DNA from: Pseudomonas sp. GM21
GTDB lineage: Bacteria; Pseudomonadota; Gammaproteobacteria; Pseudomonadales; Pseudomonadaceae
NCBI RefSeq assembly: GCF_000282215.1
Contig: NZ_AKJS01000038.1
Span: 1 to 64,000 of the forward strand
Length of the DNA stretch: 64,000 nt
Direction of reading: 5' to 3'
The number at the start of each line of letters is the position of its first letter. Positions within the stretch are counted from its first letter, which is position 1. The translations under genes and the position numbers were made by a program. The notes beneath the pieces were generated by a model that was not told the origin of the DNA, ran no database searches, and saw nothing but the letters and a program-made list of their open reading frames with translations. Shown one piece after another: positions 17,295 to 26,510 of this stretch.

Positions 17295-17999
17295 TTAAAA
17301 AAAAGCGTCGAGCGGCATTAACGTTTCGCGTGTTTTGCCTTGTTCCAGCTTTTTTTGAAGTTGTTCCGAGTCTGGAGCAAACTGGAAAAGCATGGGGCTT
17401 ACCCCCTGATTTTTGGCGCATTCAACTTCCTTCTGCGCGACAGCACCACCACCCAGGATATTAAATTCGCCGTGTTTCTCAGCGGCATAAGCCGTGTAGG
17501 AATGAGAGCCTTCCTGGTTCAGGACCTCCCAGGTGTTATCAGGGTCAGGAACGAAAATAATATTGTCGCCACATTCCTTGGCCAACGAGTGGGGGCACTG
17601 TTCTTTTACCACCTCGGAAACCAGACCAATAAGCTTTACATCCGAGAAATGAGGGTCGTCTTTTGCTACGGCGTAACCCATGCCTATCCCGTCAGTGGTT
17701 CCGCCAATGACCAGAGCCACGCCTTCTTTATGATTTTTTATGGCCTCATTGAGCAACTCAGTGATTTTTTGCCTGACCGCTGCTGGATGCTCATAGCCCA
17801 AACCAGAAAAACCGGCCAGTACGACGGCATATCGCTCGCCTCTTAAGTTATCAAACGCTTTAGTAATGTCGTCAGATGGGGTCCGTGAAGGCTCGGCTAC
17901 CGCGAAGAGTTTTACTTCTTTGGGGGAGGTCACTGTGGAAGTTGAACGTGCAGGTTGTGAAACGGAAACTGAACTGAAGGATGCGCTTACGCTGAGCAT
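17295..17999 (-). CDS. SLOG-like Rossmann protein with Ser-rich N-terminus
   Basis: ATG 17999 gives 234 residues. The first ~40 are Ser/Val/Thr-rich with no acidic residue before position 28 (MLSVSASFSSVSVSQPARST), unlike a Sec signal. The rest is an alpha/beta fold with VVLAGFSGLGY, ALVIGGTTDGIGMGYAVAK and FNILGGGAVAQKEVECAK, resembling the LOG/SLOG superfamily that binds nucleotides or nucleotide-derived signals. Base composition is AT-richer than its neighbours. Family assignment is from motif pattern only; function unknown. The N-terminus would be compatible with a type III secretion signal, which is speculative. Confidence 0.6.
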   Translation of the reverse strand: MLSVSASFSSVSVSQPARSTSTVTSPKEVKLFAVAEPSRTPSDDITKAFDNLRGERYAVVLAGFSGLGYEHPAAVRQKITELLNEAIKNHKEGVALVIGGTTDGIGMGYAVAKDDPHFSDVKLIGLVSEVVKEQCPHSLAKECGDNIIFVPDPDNTWEVLNQEGSHSYTAYAAEKHGEFNILGGGAVAQKEVECAKNQGVSPMLFQFAPDSEQLQKKLEQGKTRETLMPLDAFF

Positions 18000-18159
18000 C
18001 TGAATTCCATATGAATGGTTAACCAAGAGCGAAGCATAGAAATGCACAGACCATCCATCTATCAAAAACCGCCAGTTTTTTTAGCACGCCGAGCTCTCAC
18101 ATAGAGGGGGAAGGCATTTCGCGATGTTCCTCAACCCTACCCCTCTGCGACCATAGGAT

Positions 18160-18879
18160 TCAGCCAACCACGCGCGAACCGGCTAACGGATACAACGCCT
18201 CATCAAACTGAGCCAAACGCGGAAACTGCAACGGCTGGTCATCACTGATGTGTTCCAGGCGTTGCTGATAGCTCCTCAGAAATTCCTGGCGTGCCTCGTC
18301 ACTGATGTACGGCACATGCCAGGCCACGAACGGTTGCAACACGTCGAAGCCGACATACGCCAGCGTGCCGCGCAGGATCGGCCGCAGCATGTCTTCCAGC
18401 GGACCGTGAATCGCGCCATCACCAAACATATGCTCACGCCCGCCCAGGGTGACGGTCACCAGCGCCTTCTTGCCGCTCAATCCACCCTGGTCGTAAAAGC
18501 GTTTGCCGCCATAGCAGATCCCGGACACCAGCACCCGATCGATCCAGCCCTTGAGCATGGCCGGTGCCGAAAACCAGAAAATCGGGAAATTGAGGATCAG
18601 CAGGTCAGCCCACAGCAATTTGTCGAGTTCCTGCTGGATGTCCGGTGCCAATGATTGGCTCTTCACCCCAAGACGTTGCTCCAGTGCATACACCAGGTAC
18701 TCCGGATTTTCTCGCGAAGAAAAATCATCGGCGCCAGCCACCGGGTTCCAGTTCATAGCGTACAAGTCGCTGACCTGGACCTCATGCCCTTGGGCTTCGA
18801 GGGTGGCGACAGCCTGGTCGCGCAACGCGGCGGTAAAGGATTTCGGCTCCGGGTGAGCATGGACGATCAGTACTTTCAT
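18160..18879 (-). CDS. NAD(P)H:quinone oxidoreductase, flavodoxin-like fold
   Basis: The 239-residue protein begins MKVLIVHAHPEPKSFTAALR, the FMN/FAD phosphate-binding start of the NQO1/MdaB/KefF family; LILNFPIFWFSAPAMLKGWIDR (about 100-120) and TLGGREHMFGDGAIHG are further family hallmarks. It reduces quinones by two electrons. It lies 67 bases behind the aldehyde dehydrogenase gene and I recall an orthologous gene ending the P. aeruginosa aru locus, so it is probably part of that transcript. Confidence 0.85.
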   Translation of the reverse strand: MKVLIVHAHPEPKSFTAALRDQAVATLEAQGHEVQVSDLYAMNWNPVAGADDFSSRENPEYLVYALEQRLGVKSQSLAPDIQQELDKLLWADLLILNFPIFWFSAPAMLKGWIDRVLVSGICYGGKRFYDQGGLSGKKALVTVTLGGREHMFGDGAIHGPLEDMLRPILRGTLAYVGFDVLQPFVAWHVPYISDEARQEFLRSYQQRLEHISDDQPLQFPRLAQFDEALYPLAGSRVVG

Positions 18880-18946
18880 GACAATTCCTTAAACGTTGAC
18901 CAGCGTTGAATGTGAAGACGATAACGCACGTGCATTCATTGAGCGA

Positions 18947-20362
18947 TCACACCTGAATCGCCTTCACTTCAACGAATTCGTTGAGCCCTTCTTCGCCCCA
19001 CTCCCGGCCATTGCCCGATTGTTTGTAGCCACCGAACGGCGCCTGGTAATTAAACGCCGCACCATTGAGGAAACACTGCCCGGCGCGCAACTGCCGCCCC
19101 AGATGCAAGGCACGTTCTGCGCTACCGGCCCAGACACCGCTGGACAAACCGAACGGCGAATCGTTGGCGATCCGGATCGCCTGCGCCTCATCGGTGTAGG
19201 GAATCAGGCACAGCACCGGGCCGAAGATTTCTTCCTGGGCGATGCGCATACGATTGTCGACGTCCGCGAACAGCGTCGGGCTGACGTAGAAACCGCGCTC
19301 GAACGCGTCGGCCGTGTCGTCACCGCACACCAGTCGTGCGCCCTCCTGCTGGCCGACCTGGATGTAATCACGCACGGTGCGTCGTTGTGCCGCCGAACAC
19401 ATTGGCCCGAGGAAACTCTGCGGGTCCAGCGGGTCGCCCATGCGCAGGCTCTGGGTTTCGGCGATGGCCAGTTCCACCGCTTCGGCGTACCGACTGGCCG
19501 GCAGCAGCATGCGGGTCAACGCGGTACAGGTCTGGCCGGAGTTGATCATCACGTCCTGCACGCCGTAACGCACTGCGGCGGCGAGGTCCGCGTCTTCGGC
19601 AATCAACAGCGGCGACTTGCCACCCAGTTCCAGACATACACGCTTCACCGAAGGCGCAGCGGCTTGCGCCACGCGAACCCCGGCGCCGGTGGAACCGGTG
19701 AACGACACCATGTCCACGTCCGGGTGTTTGGCCAGCGCTTCGCCGACCTTCGAGCCCGGCCCGCTGACCAGGTTGAACACCCCCGCCGGCAAGCCGATGG
19801 ACTCGATCATCTGCGCCAGCAAAAAGGCGTGCAGCGGAGTTTCCTGACTCGGCTTGACCACCACCGTGCACCCGGCGGCCAGCGCCGGGGCGAGCTTGCC
19901 GATCAGTTGATGCAGCGGGTAATTCCACGGATTGATGAAGGCGCACACGCCTACCGCTTCGCGAATCACCAACGAGTTGCCGACCTCACGCACTTCGTCC
20001 ATCCTGCCTGCGAGTTCGACGTAGTGCTCCAGCCCGGTAATCGGGCCTTCAACTTGCACCGAGCGGCACCATTGCGCCGGCATGCCCAGTTCAGCGGTGA
20101 TCACTGCGGCCATCTCGTCGGCCCGCCCGCGCAACTGCTCGGCGAGTGCGCGGATGTAGCCCGCACGTACGCTCGACGGCGTGCGCGACCATGAACTGAA
20201 CGCCTTGCGCGCGGCGGCAACCGCGTTGTCGACGTCGCGCTCATCGCCCAGCGGCACCGAGCCCGCGATCTCTTCCGTCGCCGGGTTGATCACCTCGGCG
20301 ATGCCCTGCCCTGACGGCGTTTGCCAGCGGCCATCGATAAACAGCGTTGTGTGGTTATGCAT
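18947..20362 (-). CDS. Aldehyde dehydrogenase, probably for 4-guanidinobutyraldehyde
   Basis: The 471-residue protein has all ALDH catalytic features: Asn147 in NPWNYP, the FTGSTGAG cofactor loop (221-228), Glu245 in LELGGKSP and nucleophile Cys279 in SGQTCT. Its start overlaps the end of aruH by eight bases, so it is translated with aruH and aruI. That places it to oxidise the aldehyde made by AruI to 4-guanidinobutyrate. Substrate is inferred from context. I do not recall an ALDH gene in this position in P. aeruginosa, where a separate enzyme does this step. Confidence 0.85.
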   Translation of the reverse strand: MHNHTTLFIDGRWQTPSGQGIAEVINPATEEIAGSVPLGDERDVDNAVAAARKAFSSWSRTPSSVRAGYIRALAEQLRGRADEMAAVITAELGMPAQWCRSVQVEGPITGLEHYVELAGRMDEVREVGNSLVIREAVGVCAFINPWNYPLHQLIGKLAPALAAGCTVVVKPSQETPLHAFLLAQMIESIGLPAGVFNLVSGPGSKVGEALAKHPDVDMVSFTGSTGAGVRVAQAAAPSVKRVCLELGGKSPLLIAEDADLAAAVRYGVQDVMINSGQTCTALTRMLLPASRYAEAVELAIAETQSLRMGDPLDPQSFLGPMCSAAQRRTVRDYIQVGQQEGARLVCGDDTADAFERGFYVSPTLFADVDNRMRIAQEEIFGPVLCLIPYTDEAQAIRIANDSPFGLSSGVWAGSAERALHLGRQLRAGQCFLNGAAFNYQAPFGGYKQSGNGREWGEEGLNEFVEVKAIQV

Positions 20363-21545
20363 AGACGTGAGCTTCCATCAGTTCAGTGGCACAACGGGTG
20401 ATGCGCTGGCAAGCGTCACGCAGTGGCTCCGTGTCCAATACCAACCCAAGGCGAATGTGCCCGGCGGCGCTTGGGCCGAAAGCTTCACCGGCCAGCACCG
20501 ACACGCCATGGCGGTCGAGCAAGCGGTCGGCAAATGCCTGGGCGCTGAGCCCGGTGTCGCGGATATCGACCATCACGAACATACCGCCATCGGGTTTCAA
20601 GGCCCGCACACCTGGGCAATCGGCCAGGCATTCGCAGACCAGATCGCGACGCTGGCGGTAGGCTTCGCGCATCGCCTCCAGCTCCGGCAAATGGTTTTCG
20701 AGGGCGACGACCGCAGCGTCCTGCACAAAATCCGGCAGGCCATAGAGCATGCACAGCGCGAGGTTTTCCAGATGCGCAGCCAGGGCCGGTGGCGCGACAG
20801 CCCAGCCGATTCGCCAGCCGGTCATGGCGTGGGATTTCGACAGGCTGTTGAGCGTCGCAGTGCGCTCGGCCATGCCCGGCAAACTCGCCGGACTGACGTG
20901 CTCGCCGTCGAACAGCAACTCGCTGTAGACCTCATCGGAAATCAGCCACAGATCGTGGGTGATGCACAGGTCTGCCAACGCTTGCCAGGTGGCGCGGGAC
21001 AGACTGGCGCCAGACGGGTTGTGCGGGCTGTTCAGCGCCAATGCGCGAGTGCGCGGTGTGATGCGGGCGGCGACGTCTTCGGGCAGCACGCGAAAACCGT
21101 TTTCCGGGCGCACCGGCACCGGCACCACCACGGCGCCACAGGCACCAAACACCGCTTCATAGGTCACGTACATCGGCTCGGCGACGATCACTTCATCGCC
21201 GGGGTTGAGCACGCATTGGGCGACGCTGAATAACGCGCATTGCGCGCCGGCCAGCACAATGACCTGATCCGCCGAGACCTGCTGGCCACTGCGATGTCCG
21301 TAGTGTTTGGCGATGCTCTCACGCAGGGCACGTTTGCCACGCACGTCGGCGTAATGCGTGTTGCCGGACAACAGGCTGTCGATGGCCGCCTGCACAATCG
21401 GCGCCGGGGTGTCGAAATCCGGGTCGCCGACTGACAGCAGCAGAATGTCTTCACCCTGCTCCTGCAGCGCGAGGGCGCGGTAATGAATGTCCCACGCGGC
21501 GGCGCCGTCACCGGCGATACGTTGAGTCAGATCGGAAAAGCGCAT
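20355..21545 (-). CDS. aruH: Arginine:pyruvate transaminase
   Basis: The 396-residue PLP enzyme of fold type I has LNSPHNPSGA (171-180), ISDEVYSEL (202-210) and the Schiff-base lysine Lys237 in SLSKSHAMTGW. Beyond family motifs, its N-terminus (MRFSDLTQRIAGDGAAAWDI) closely resembles P. aeruginosa AruH as I recall it. The reaction is L-arginine + pyruvate to 5-guanidino-2-oxopentanoate + alanine, the entry to the arginine transaminase pathway. It lies 27 bases downstream of aruI and overlaps the ALDH gene. Confidence 0.88.
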   Translation of the reverse strand: MRFSDLTQRIAGDGAAAWDIHYRALALQEQGEDILLLSVGDPDFDTPAPIVQAAIDSLLSGNTHYADVRGKRALRESIAKHYGHRSGQQVSADQVIVLAGAQCALFSVAQCVLNPGDEVIVAEPMYVTYEAVFGACGAVVVPVPVRPENGFRVLPEDVAARITPRTRALALNSPHNPSGASLSRATWQALADLCITHDLWLISDEVYSELLFDGEHVSPASLPGMAERTATLNSLSKSHAMTGWRIGWAVAPPALAAHLENLALCMLYGLPDFVQDAAVVALENHLPELEAMREAYRQRRDLVCECLADCPGVRALKPDGGMFVMVDIRDTGLSAQAFADRLLDRHGVSVLAGEAFGPSAAGHIRLGLVLDTEPLRDACQRITRCATELMEAHVYA

Positions 21546-21572
21546 GGCGATACCTCTGCCAGAAAATGAAAA

Positions 21573-23186
21573 TCAGTGCGCGCACGCGTGCTTGAGTTCG
21601 ATCAGGGTCACGCCGTTGCGCTTGAAGCCGTGGCGCAGATCGGTTTGCAGTTCGGCCAGACTTTGCGGCTGGTTCACGGTGCAACCGAACGCGCGACCAA
21701 GGGCGGCGAAATCCGGGTTGCGTGGCAGTACGCCAATCGGTTCGATGTCGAGCCCGAGCATGTCGTCGCGAATCTGTCCCAGCGCGTCGTTGTTCCACAG
21801 CAGCACCACCAGCGGGCTGTCGAGTTCTTCGACGGCAGTGGCCAATTCCTGCGCGGTGTAGAGGAAACCACCGTCGCCAACCAACACCAGACCCGGCCGT
21901 TGCGGTGCACCGAACTTGGCGCCGATGCCTGCCGGCAAACCGTAGCCCAAGGTGCCGTAACCAGTCGGGTGCAACCAACTGCGCGGCGCCAGGCTGTGGA
22001 AGGCGTAGTTGCCGGTGTAGGCCAGTTGGGTCATGTCGGTGCTGATGAACGCATCCTCCGGCAACTCGGCGGCGATACGGTCGAGAATCCCCTGGTGAAT
22101 CGACTGCAACGGGCCGTGGCTGGCCTTCACGGCTTCACGCAATGCGGCGACGGCTGCGATCGCCACACTGGCATCGCGCGCGGTGGACGGCAAACGTTCC
22201 AGCAACGCCGCGAGGGTTTGCTGCGCATCGCCGTGCAACGCCACCGCACACGGGTAGAAGTCGTTGAACTTGCGCGGGTCGATGTCCACCCGCAGCAGTT
22301 CGGCATTCAGCGGCAAGCGCTCGCGCCAGAAATCGGTGTCGGCCATTTCGGTGCCGACCGCCAGCACCACGTCGGCCTCGGCGATCAGGTTCCAGCCAGG
22401 TTCCACACACAGGGTCGAGCCGGCATTGAGCGGTGCATCCGGCGGCAACAGGCCTTTGCCGGCGACGCTGGTGAACAGCGGCGCGGCAAGTCGGGTGCTG
22501 ATGTCTTGCAGTGCTTGCTGCGCATTCAACGCACCACCACCGGCAATGATCATCGGCCGCTTGGCGTTTTGCAGTTTGCCCACGGCCTCCTCCAGCGCCG
22601 TGGTCGACGCGGCGTCGCGACCGGGACGACGCACGACGTCATTGCTCCAGTCACGGGTGATTTTTGCGGACAACACGTCCAGCGGCACCGAAATGTGCAC
22701 CGGCCGCGGGCGCTCGCTGTCGAACACCGCGTAAGCGCGGGCGATCAACTCGGGCAGGTCTTCGGCACTTAATGCGACCGCCGAGAAGGCGGTGATCGGT
22801 GCGGTGATTGCACGTTGGTCCTGGGTTTCGTGCAGGCAACCCCAGCCCTTGCCAAGGCTGGCGGTGTGGTTGACGCTGGAAATCACCAGCATCGGAATCG
22901 AATCGGCATACGCCTGGCCGATACCGGTCGCAGCATTGGTCACGCCAGGGCCGGTGATGATGAAGCACACGCCTGGTTTACCACTGACGCGCGCATAGCC
23001 GTCGGCCATGAAACTGGCGCCTTGCTCGTGACGGGTCAGCACGTGGCGAATGCCGCTGCCGGGCAGGCCGCGATACAACTCCAGCGTGTGCACGCCGGGA
23101 ATCCCGAACACGGTGTCGACGCCGTAGTTGGCCAGCAGACGCACCAGGGCCTGGCCGCCGGTCAATGTTGTGGTTTGCATATTCAA
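21573..23186 (-). CDS. aruI: 2-ketoarginine decarboxylase (ThDP-dependent)
   Basis: The 537-residue protein shows the three-domain layout of ThDP enzymes: Pyr domain with the catalytic Glu in RHEQGASFMADGYARVSG (about 50-70), central domain, and PP domain with the diphosphate/Mg motif GDGGFLYTAQELATA and NNDALGQIRDD. Sequence and neighbours match AruI, which decarboxylates 5-guanidino-2-oxopentanoate to 4-guanidinobutyraldehyde. Only four bases separate it from the upstream acyl-CoA synthetase gene, so it is in the same operon. Confidence 0.88.
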   Translation of the reverse strand: MNMQTTTLTGGQALVRLLANYGVDTVFGIPGVHTLELYRGLPGSGIRHVLTRHEQGASFMADGYARVSGKPGVCFIITGPGVTNAATGIGQAYADSIPMLVISSVNHTASLGKGWGCLHETQDQRAITAPITAFSAVALSAEDLPELIARAYAVFDSERPRPVHISVPLDVLSAKITRDWSNDVVRRPGRDAASTTALEEAVGKLQNAKRPMIIAGGGALNAQQALQDISTRLAAPLFTSVAGKGLLPPDAPLNAGSTLCVEPGWNLIAEADVVLAVGTEMADTDFWRERLPLNAELLRVDIDPRKFNDFYPCAVALHGDAQQTLAALLERLPSTARDASVAIAAVAALREAVKASHGPLQSIHQGILDRIAAELPEDAFISTDMTQLAYTGNYAFHSLAPRSWLHPTGYGTLGYGLPAGIGAKFGAPQRPGLVLVGDGGFLYTAQELATAVEELDSPLVVLLWNNDALGQIRDDMLGLDIEPIGVLPRNPDFAALGRAFGCTVNQPQSLAELQTDLRHGFKRNGVTLIELKHACAH

Positions 23187-23190
23187 TTCC

Positions 23191-25290
23191 TCATTCGTGG
23201 CCGAGGCGAATCAACGCATCGACCGCAGTCGTGCCGGCGGCACCGACCAACAATGGGTTCACATCGAGTTCCAGCAACTGCCCGGCGTTTTCGCAGGCGT
23301 AATCGGCCACTGCGCGGATCGCCGCGACCAGCGAATCCAGGTCCGCCGCTTCGCGCCCGCGAAACCCTTGCAGCAGCGCGGCACTGCGCAGGCTCAACAA
23401 GGCCTTGCGAATGGCGCCATCGGTGGTTGGCAGCAGCAGGCTGCGACTGTCCTTGAGCAACTCCACCAGAATTCCGCCAGCACCGATGACCAGGGCCAGG
23501 CCGAAGTCATTTTCGCGCTTGATGCCGACGATCAGTTCCGCCAGCGGTGGTTTAGCCATGGGCTCCAACAGGACTTGATCAAACGGCACCTGCGGCGCGT
23601 AGTCGGCAATACTTGCGCGCATTTTTTCCAAAGCTGCGCTCAGGGCGGTGGCGTCCTTGAGATTCAGCGCCACGGCACCGGCTTCGGTTTTGTGCGGCAG
23701 TTGCGCGTCGACCGCTTTGAGCACCAGTGGATAACCCAAAGTATTGGCGTCACTCAGTGCTTTGTCCGGCGTACTCAAAACGCCGTTGGGCGTCGGCAGT
23801 CCGAAGGCACTCAATGCAGTTTTGGAATCCCACTCGTTGAGCAAGTGACCCTCACCGTCCAGCGCTTGCGGACACAGCGGCACCAGCGCCGATTCACCCA
23901 GCGCCAGCAGCGCCTGACGATTGCGCTGATAACCGGCAATGCGGCCCCACGCCGCCAAGCCATCTTCCACGCCTTGCAATGCCGCCACGCCTTGCGCATG
24001 CAGACGTTCACGAGCATGGGCTGGCAGTAGTTCCGGAAACGCCGAGGTGACGAAACCAGTCTTGCCGTGACGCACCAGCGCGGCGCAAAACAGTTCCAGC
24101 AGCAGGTCGCATTCCTTGCGTTCGCCGGTGGATTCCGACGGGTAGTCGAGCACCAGCATCGCGGCGTCGGCTTCCGTGCGCAGGGCGCTGTCGAGCATGC
24201 GGTTCAAGGCTTCGCCGTCGCCCCAGATCGCCGTGGTGAAATCCAGTGGATTGACCAGGTTGGCGTAGGTGGGCAGCACCTGCGCCAGTTCTTCGACTTG
24301 GTCTTCATCGAGCTTGGGCAGGCTCAAGTCATTGCGTTCGGCGTAGTCGGCTATCAACCCGGCGTCACCACCGGAACAGGCCAGCGCGATCAGGCTGTTG
24401 CCCGTCGGCAACTGGCCGCACGCTGCCGCTTTCAGGGTTTCGACAAAACTCACCGGGCCACTGACGCGGATCACGCCGAGGCGTGCAAACAGGCTGTCGT
24501 AGAGCGCATCGGAGCCGGACAGCGAACTGGTGTGACTGAGCGCCAGTTCGGCACCGATCTGCGACACGCCGGTTTTCAGGGCGATGATCGGGATGCCCTT
24601 CTCCAGCGCCTTGTGCGCGGCGCGGGCGAAACCCGGCACATTTTTCAGGCCTTCGAGGTGCAAGCCGATAGCGGTGACGCGCGGTTCATCGAGCAATACG
24701 TCCATCAATTCGGCGATGCCCAGTTGCGCTTGATTGCCCACCGATGCCATGTAGGCCACCGGCAGCGAGCGGTCGCTCATCGACAGGTTGTAGGCGAAGT
24801 TACCGCTCTGGGTCAGCACGGCAACGCCCTTCTCCACCGGTTTGCCGCCGTGGGCGACCGGCCACAGCGCGGAGCTGTGCAGGTAGTCGAGCAAGCCGTA
24901 GCAGTTGGGGCCGAGCAAGGCCATGCTGCCGGCCGCATTGAGTAACTGTTGCTGCAAGGCCTGGCCTTCGGCGCCTATTTCAGCAAACCCGGAGGCGTAG
25001 CAAATCGCCCCACCGGCGCCCTTGGCCGCGAGCTCGGCGACGCAGGTCAGGGTCAGCTCGCGGTTGGTCGCGATGAACACTGCGTCCGGGCCGCACGGTA
25101 GCTCGGCGATGCTGCGCACACACGGCACACCTTCAAGCGTGTCGTGCTGCGGGTTGACCAGCCACATCTCGCCCAGGTAGCCACCTTCGGCGCAGCGCTT
25201 GAGGGCGCGAGCCATGCTGCGGCCTCCGACAAACGCCAGATGGCGCGGCGCGAGCAGGCGTTTGAGGTTGTCACGAATCGTCTGCGACAT
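23191..25290 (-). CDS. NDP-forming acyl-CoA synthetase (acetate--CoA ligase family)
   Basis: A 699-residue fusion of both ACD subunits: CoA-binding Rossmann domain (about 10-135), ligase domains with the phospho-accepting His253 in LSHTSSLSG, and a C-terminal ATP-grasp domain (about 480-690). The family makes acyl-CoA from acid, CoA and ATP with ADP and Pi as products, and is related to succinyl-CoA synthetase. Its place between aruI and an acyl-CoA dehydrogenase suggests activation of 4-guanidinobutyrate or a product of it; that substrate is inference. Confidence 0.85.
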   Translation of the reverse strand: MSQTIRDNLKRLLAPRHLAFVGGRSMARALKRCAEGGYLGEMWLVNPQHDTLEGVPCVRSIAELPCGPDAVFIATNRELTLTCVAELAAKGAGGAICYASGFAEIGAEGQALQQQLLNAAGSMALLGPNCYGLLDYLHSSALWPVAHGGKPVEKGVAVLTQSGNFAYNLSMSDRSLPVAYMASVGNQAQLGIAELMDVLLDEPRVTAIGLHLEGLKNVPGFARAAHKALEKGIPIIALKTGVSQIGAELALSHTSSLSGSDALYDSLFARLGVIRVSGPVSFVETLKAAACGQLPTGNSLIALACSGGDAGLIADYAERNDLSLPKLDEDQVEELAQVLPTYANLVNPLDFTTAIWGDGEALNRMLDSALRTEADAAMLVLDYPSESTGERKECDLLLELFCAALVRHGKTGFVTSAFPELLPAHARERLHAQGVAALQGVEDGLAAWGRIAGYQRNRQALLALGESALVPLCPQALDGEGHLLNEWDSKTALSAFGLPTPNGVLSTPDKALSDANTLGYPLVLKAVDAQLPHKTEAGAVALNLKDATALSAALEKMRASIADYAPQVPFDQVLLEPMAKPPLAELIVGIKRENDFGLALVIGAGGILVELLKDSRSLLLPTTDGAIRKALLSLRSAALLQGFRGREAADLDSLVAAIRAVADYACENAGQLLELDVNPLLVGAAGTTAVDALIRLGHE

Positions 25291-25308
25291 AGCAATTCTC
25301 CGAGCCGA

Positions 25309-26469
25309 TCAGCGCAACAGTGGCCGCAGCAATTCGCGGGAAATGATGTGACGCTGGATCTCCGAGGTGCCTTCCCAGACGCGCTCGATCCGCGCGTTAC
25401 GCCAGATGCGCTCCACCGGGCATTCATCCATCAGGCCCATGCCACCAAAAATCTGCACCGCTTCATCGGCGACCTTACCGAGCACTTCACTGGCGAACAG
25501 TTTGGCCATGCCGGCCTCGCCATCGGTCATGGTGCCCTGATCCATTTTCCAGGCGGTGTGCAGGGTCAGCAGTTCAGCGGCGCGGATCTGCGTGACCATG
25601 TCGGCGAGCTTGAACGAGATGCCTTGATAGGTGCCGATTGGTTGACCGAACTGCTTGCGATCCGCCGCCCATTGCAGCGACACATCCAGCGCACGTTGGG
25701 CCTGACCGACGCAGTTGGCGGCGACCATGACGCGCCCGGCGGTGAGCCAGGCGTTGGCCACGTCCCAGCCCTTGCCGACTTCACCCAGCACTTTGGCGGC
25801 GGGTACGCGGCAATCGTCGAAGAACATTTCGTAGGTGTGATATCCACGGTTGCTCACGCACTTCGGACCACGGCGGATAGTCATGCCCGGTGTGTTGCGG
25901 TCGACCAGGAACGAGGTCACGGCGTTGCGCTTGCGGCCGTTGTGTTCGTAGGTATCGGTGACCGCGAAAACGATGGCGAAATCGGCGTGGCCGGCGTGGC
26001 TGATGAAGTGTTTGCTGCCATTCAGAATGAAGTTATCACCCTCACGTACGGCGCGGGTCTTGATCGCGTTGGCGTCGGACCCGGCACCCGGCTCGGTCAG
26101 CGCGAAGCAGTCGATTTTCTCGCCCTGAATGCACGGCAACAGGTAGTCATTGATCTGATCACCGGTGCAGGCCATGAGGATTTTCGACGGCCGTGCGACG
26201 AACACATGCAGCGCCCATGAGACCTTCGACAGCTCACGCTCGATCAGCGCCTGGGACAGGTAGTCGAGACCGCCGCCACCGACTTCTTCCGGCATGTTGA
26301 AGGCATAGAACCCGGCGGCGATGGCCTTGCCGCGAATCTGCGCCGCCAGCTCCGGGGAGACTTCGTCGGCACGGTCGACCGCTTCCTCATGGGGCAGCAG
26401 TTCCTTGGCGACAAAACTGCGTACCGCGTCCACCAACATTTCTTGTTCTTGGGTCAGTTGGAAATTCAT
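25309..26469 (-). CDS. Acyl-CoA dehydrogenase
   Basis: ATG 26469 follows AGGTAG and gives 386 residues, the standard ACAD length. Family marks: FALTEPGAGSDANAIKTRA (about 128-146), the FAD-binding FGGMGLMDECPVERIWRNAR and, near the end, ERVWEGTSEIQR with the likely catalytic Glu. It introduces a 2,3-double bond into acyl-CoA with an ETF acceptor. It lies 41 bases from the enoyl-CoA hydratase gene and 18 from the CoA synthetase gene, so the three encode consecutive beta-oxidation-type steps. Confidence 0.88.
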   Translation of the reverse strand: MNFQLTQEQEMLVDAVRSFVAKELLPHEEAVDRADEVSPELAAQIRGKAIAAGFYAFNMPEEVGGGGLDYLSQALIERELSKVSWALHVFVARPSKILMACTGDQINDYLLPCIQGEKIDCFALTEPGAGSDANAIKTRAVREGDNFILNGSKHFISHAGHADFAIVFAVTDTYEHNGRKRNAVTSFLVDRNTPGMTIRRGPKCVSNRGYHTYEMFFDDCRVPAAKVLGEVGKGWDVANAWLTAGRVMVAANCVGQAQRALDVSLQWAADRKQFGQPIGTYQGISFKLADMVTQIRAAELLTLHTAWKMDQGTMTDGEAGMAKLFASEVLGKVADEAVQIFGGMGLMDECPVERIWRNARIERVWEGTSEIQRHIISRELLRPLLR

Positions 26470-26510
26470 GGGGCTACCTGTTGTTCGTGTGCTGAATGTG
26501 GTGTCGGGGC

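Noticed and set aside
18102..18130. A hrp-box-like pattern (GGAACA-N16-CCCTCTA on the minus strand) about 100 bases before the SLOG-like gene
   Set aside because: The first half deviates at its last base and the second half at two conserved positions of CCACNNA; with no type III genes in the window this is too weak to call.
18896..20194. A 432-codon plus-strand frame opposite the aldehyde dehydrogenase
   Set aside because: The minus-strand ALDH has all catalytic motifs; the opposite frame has none.
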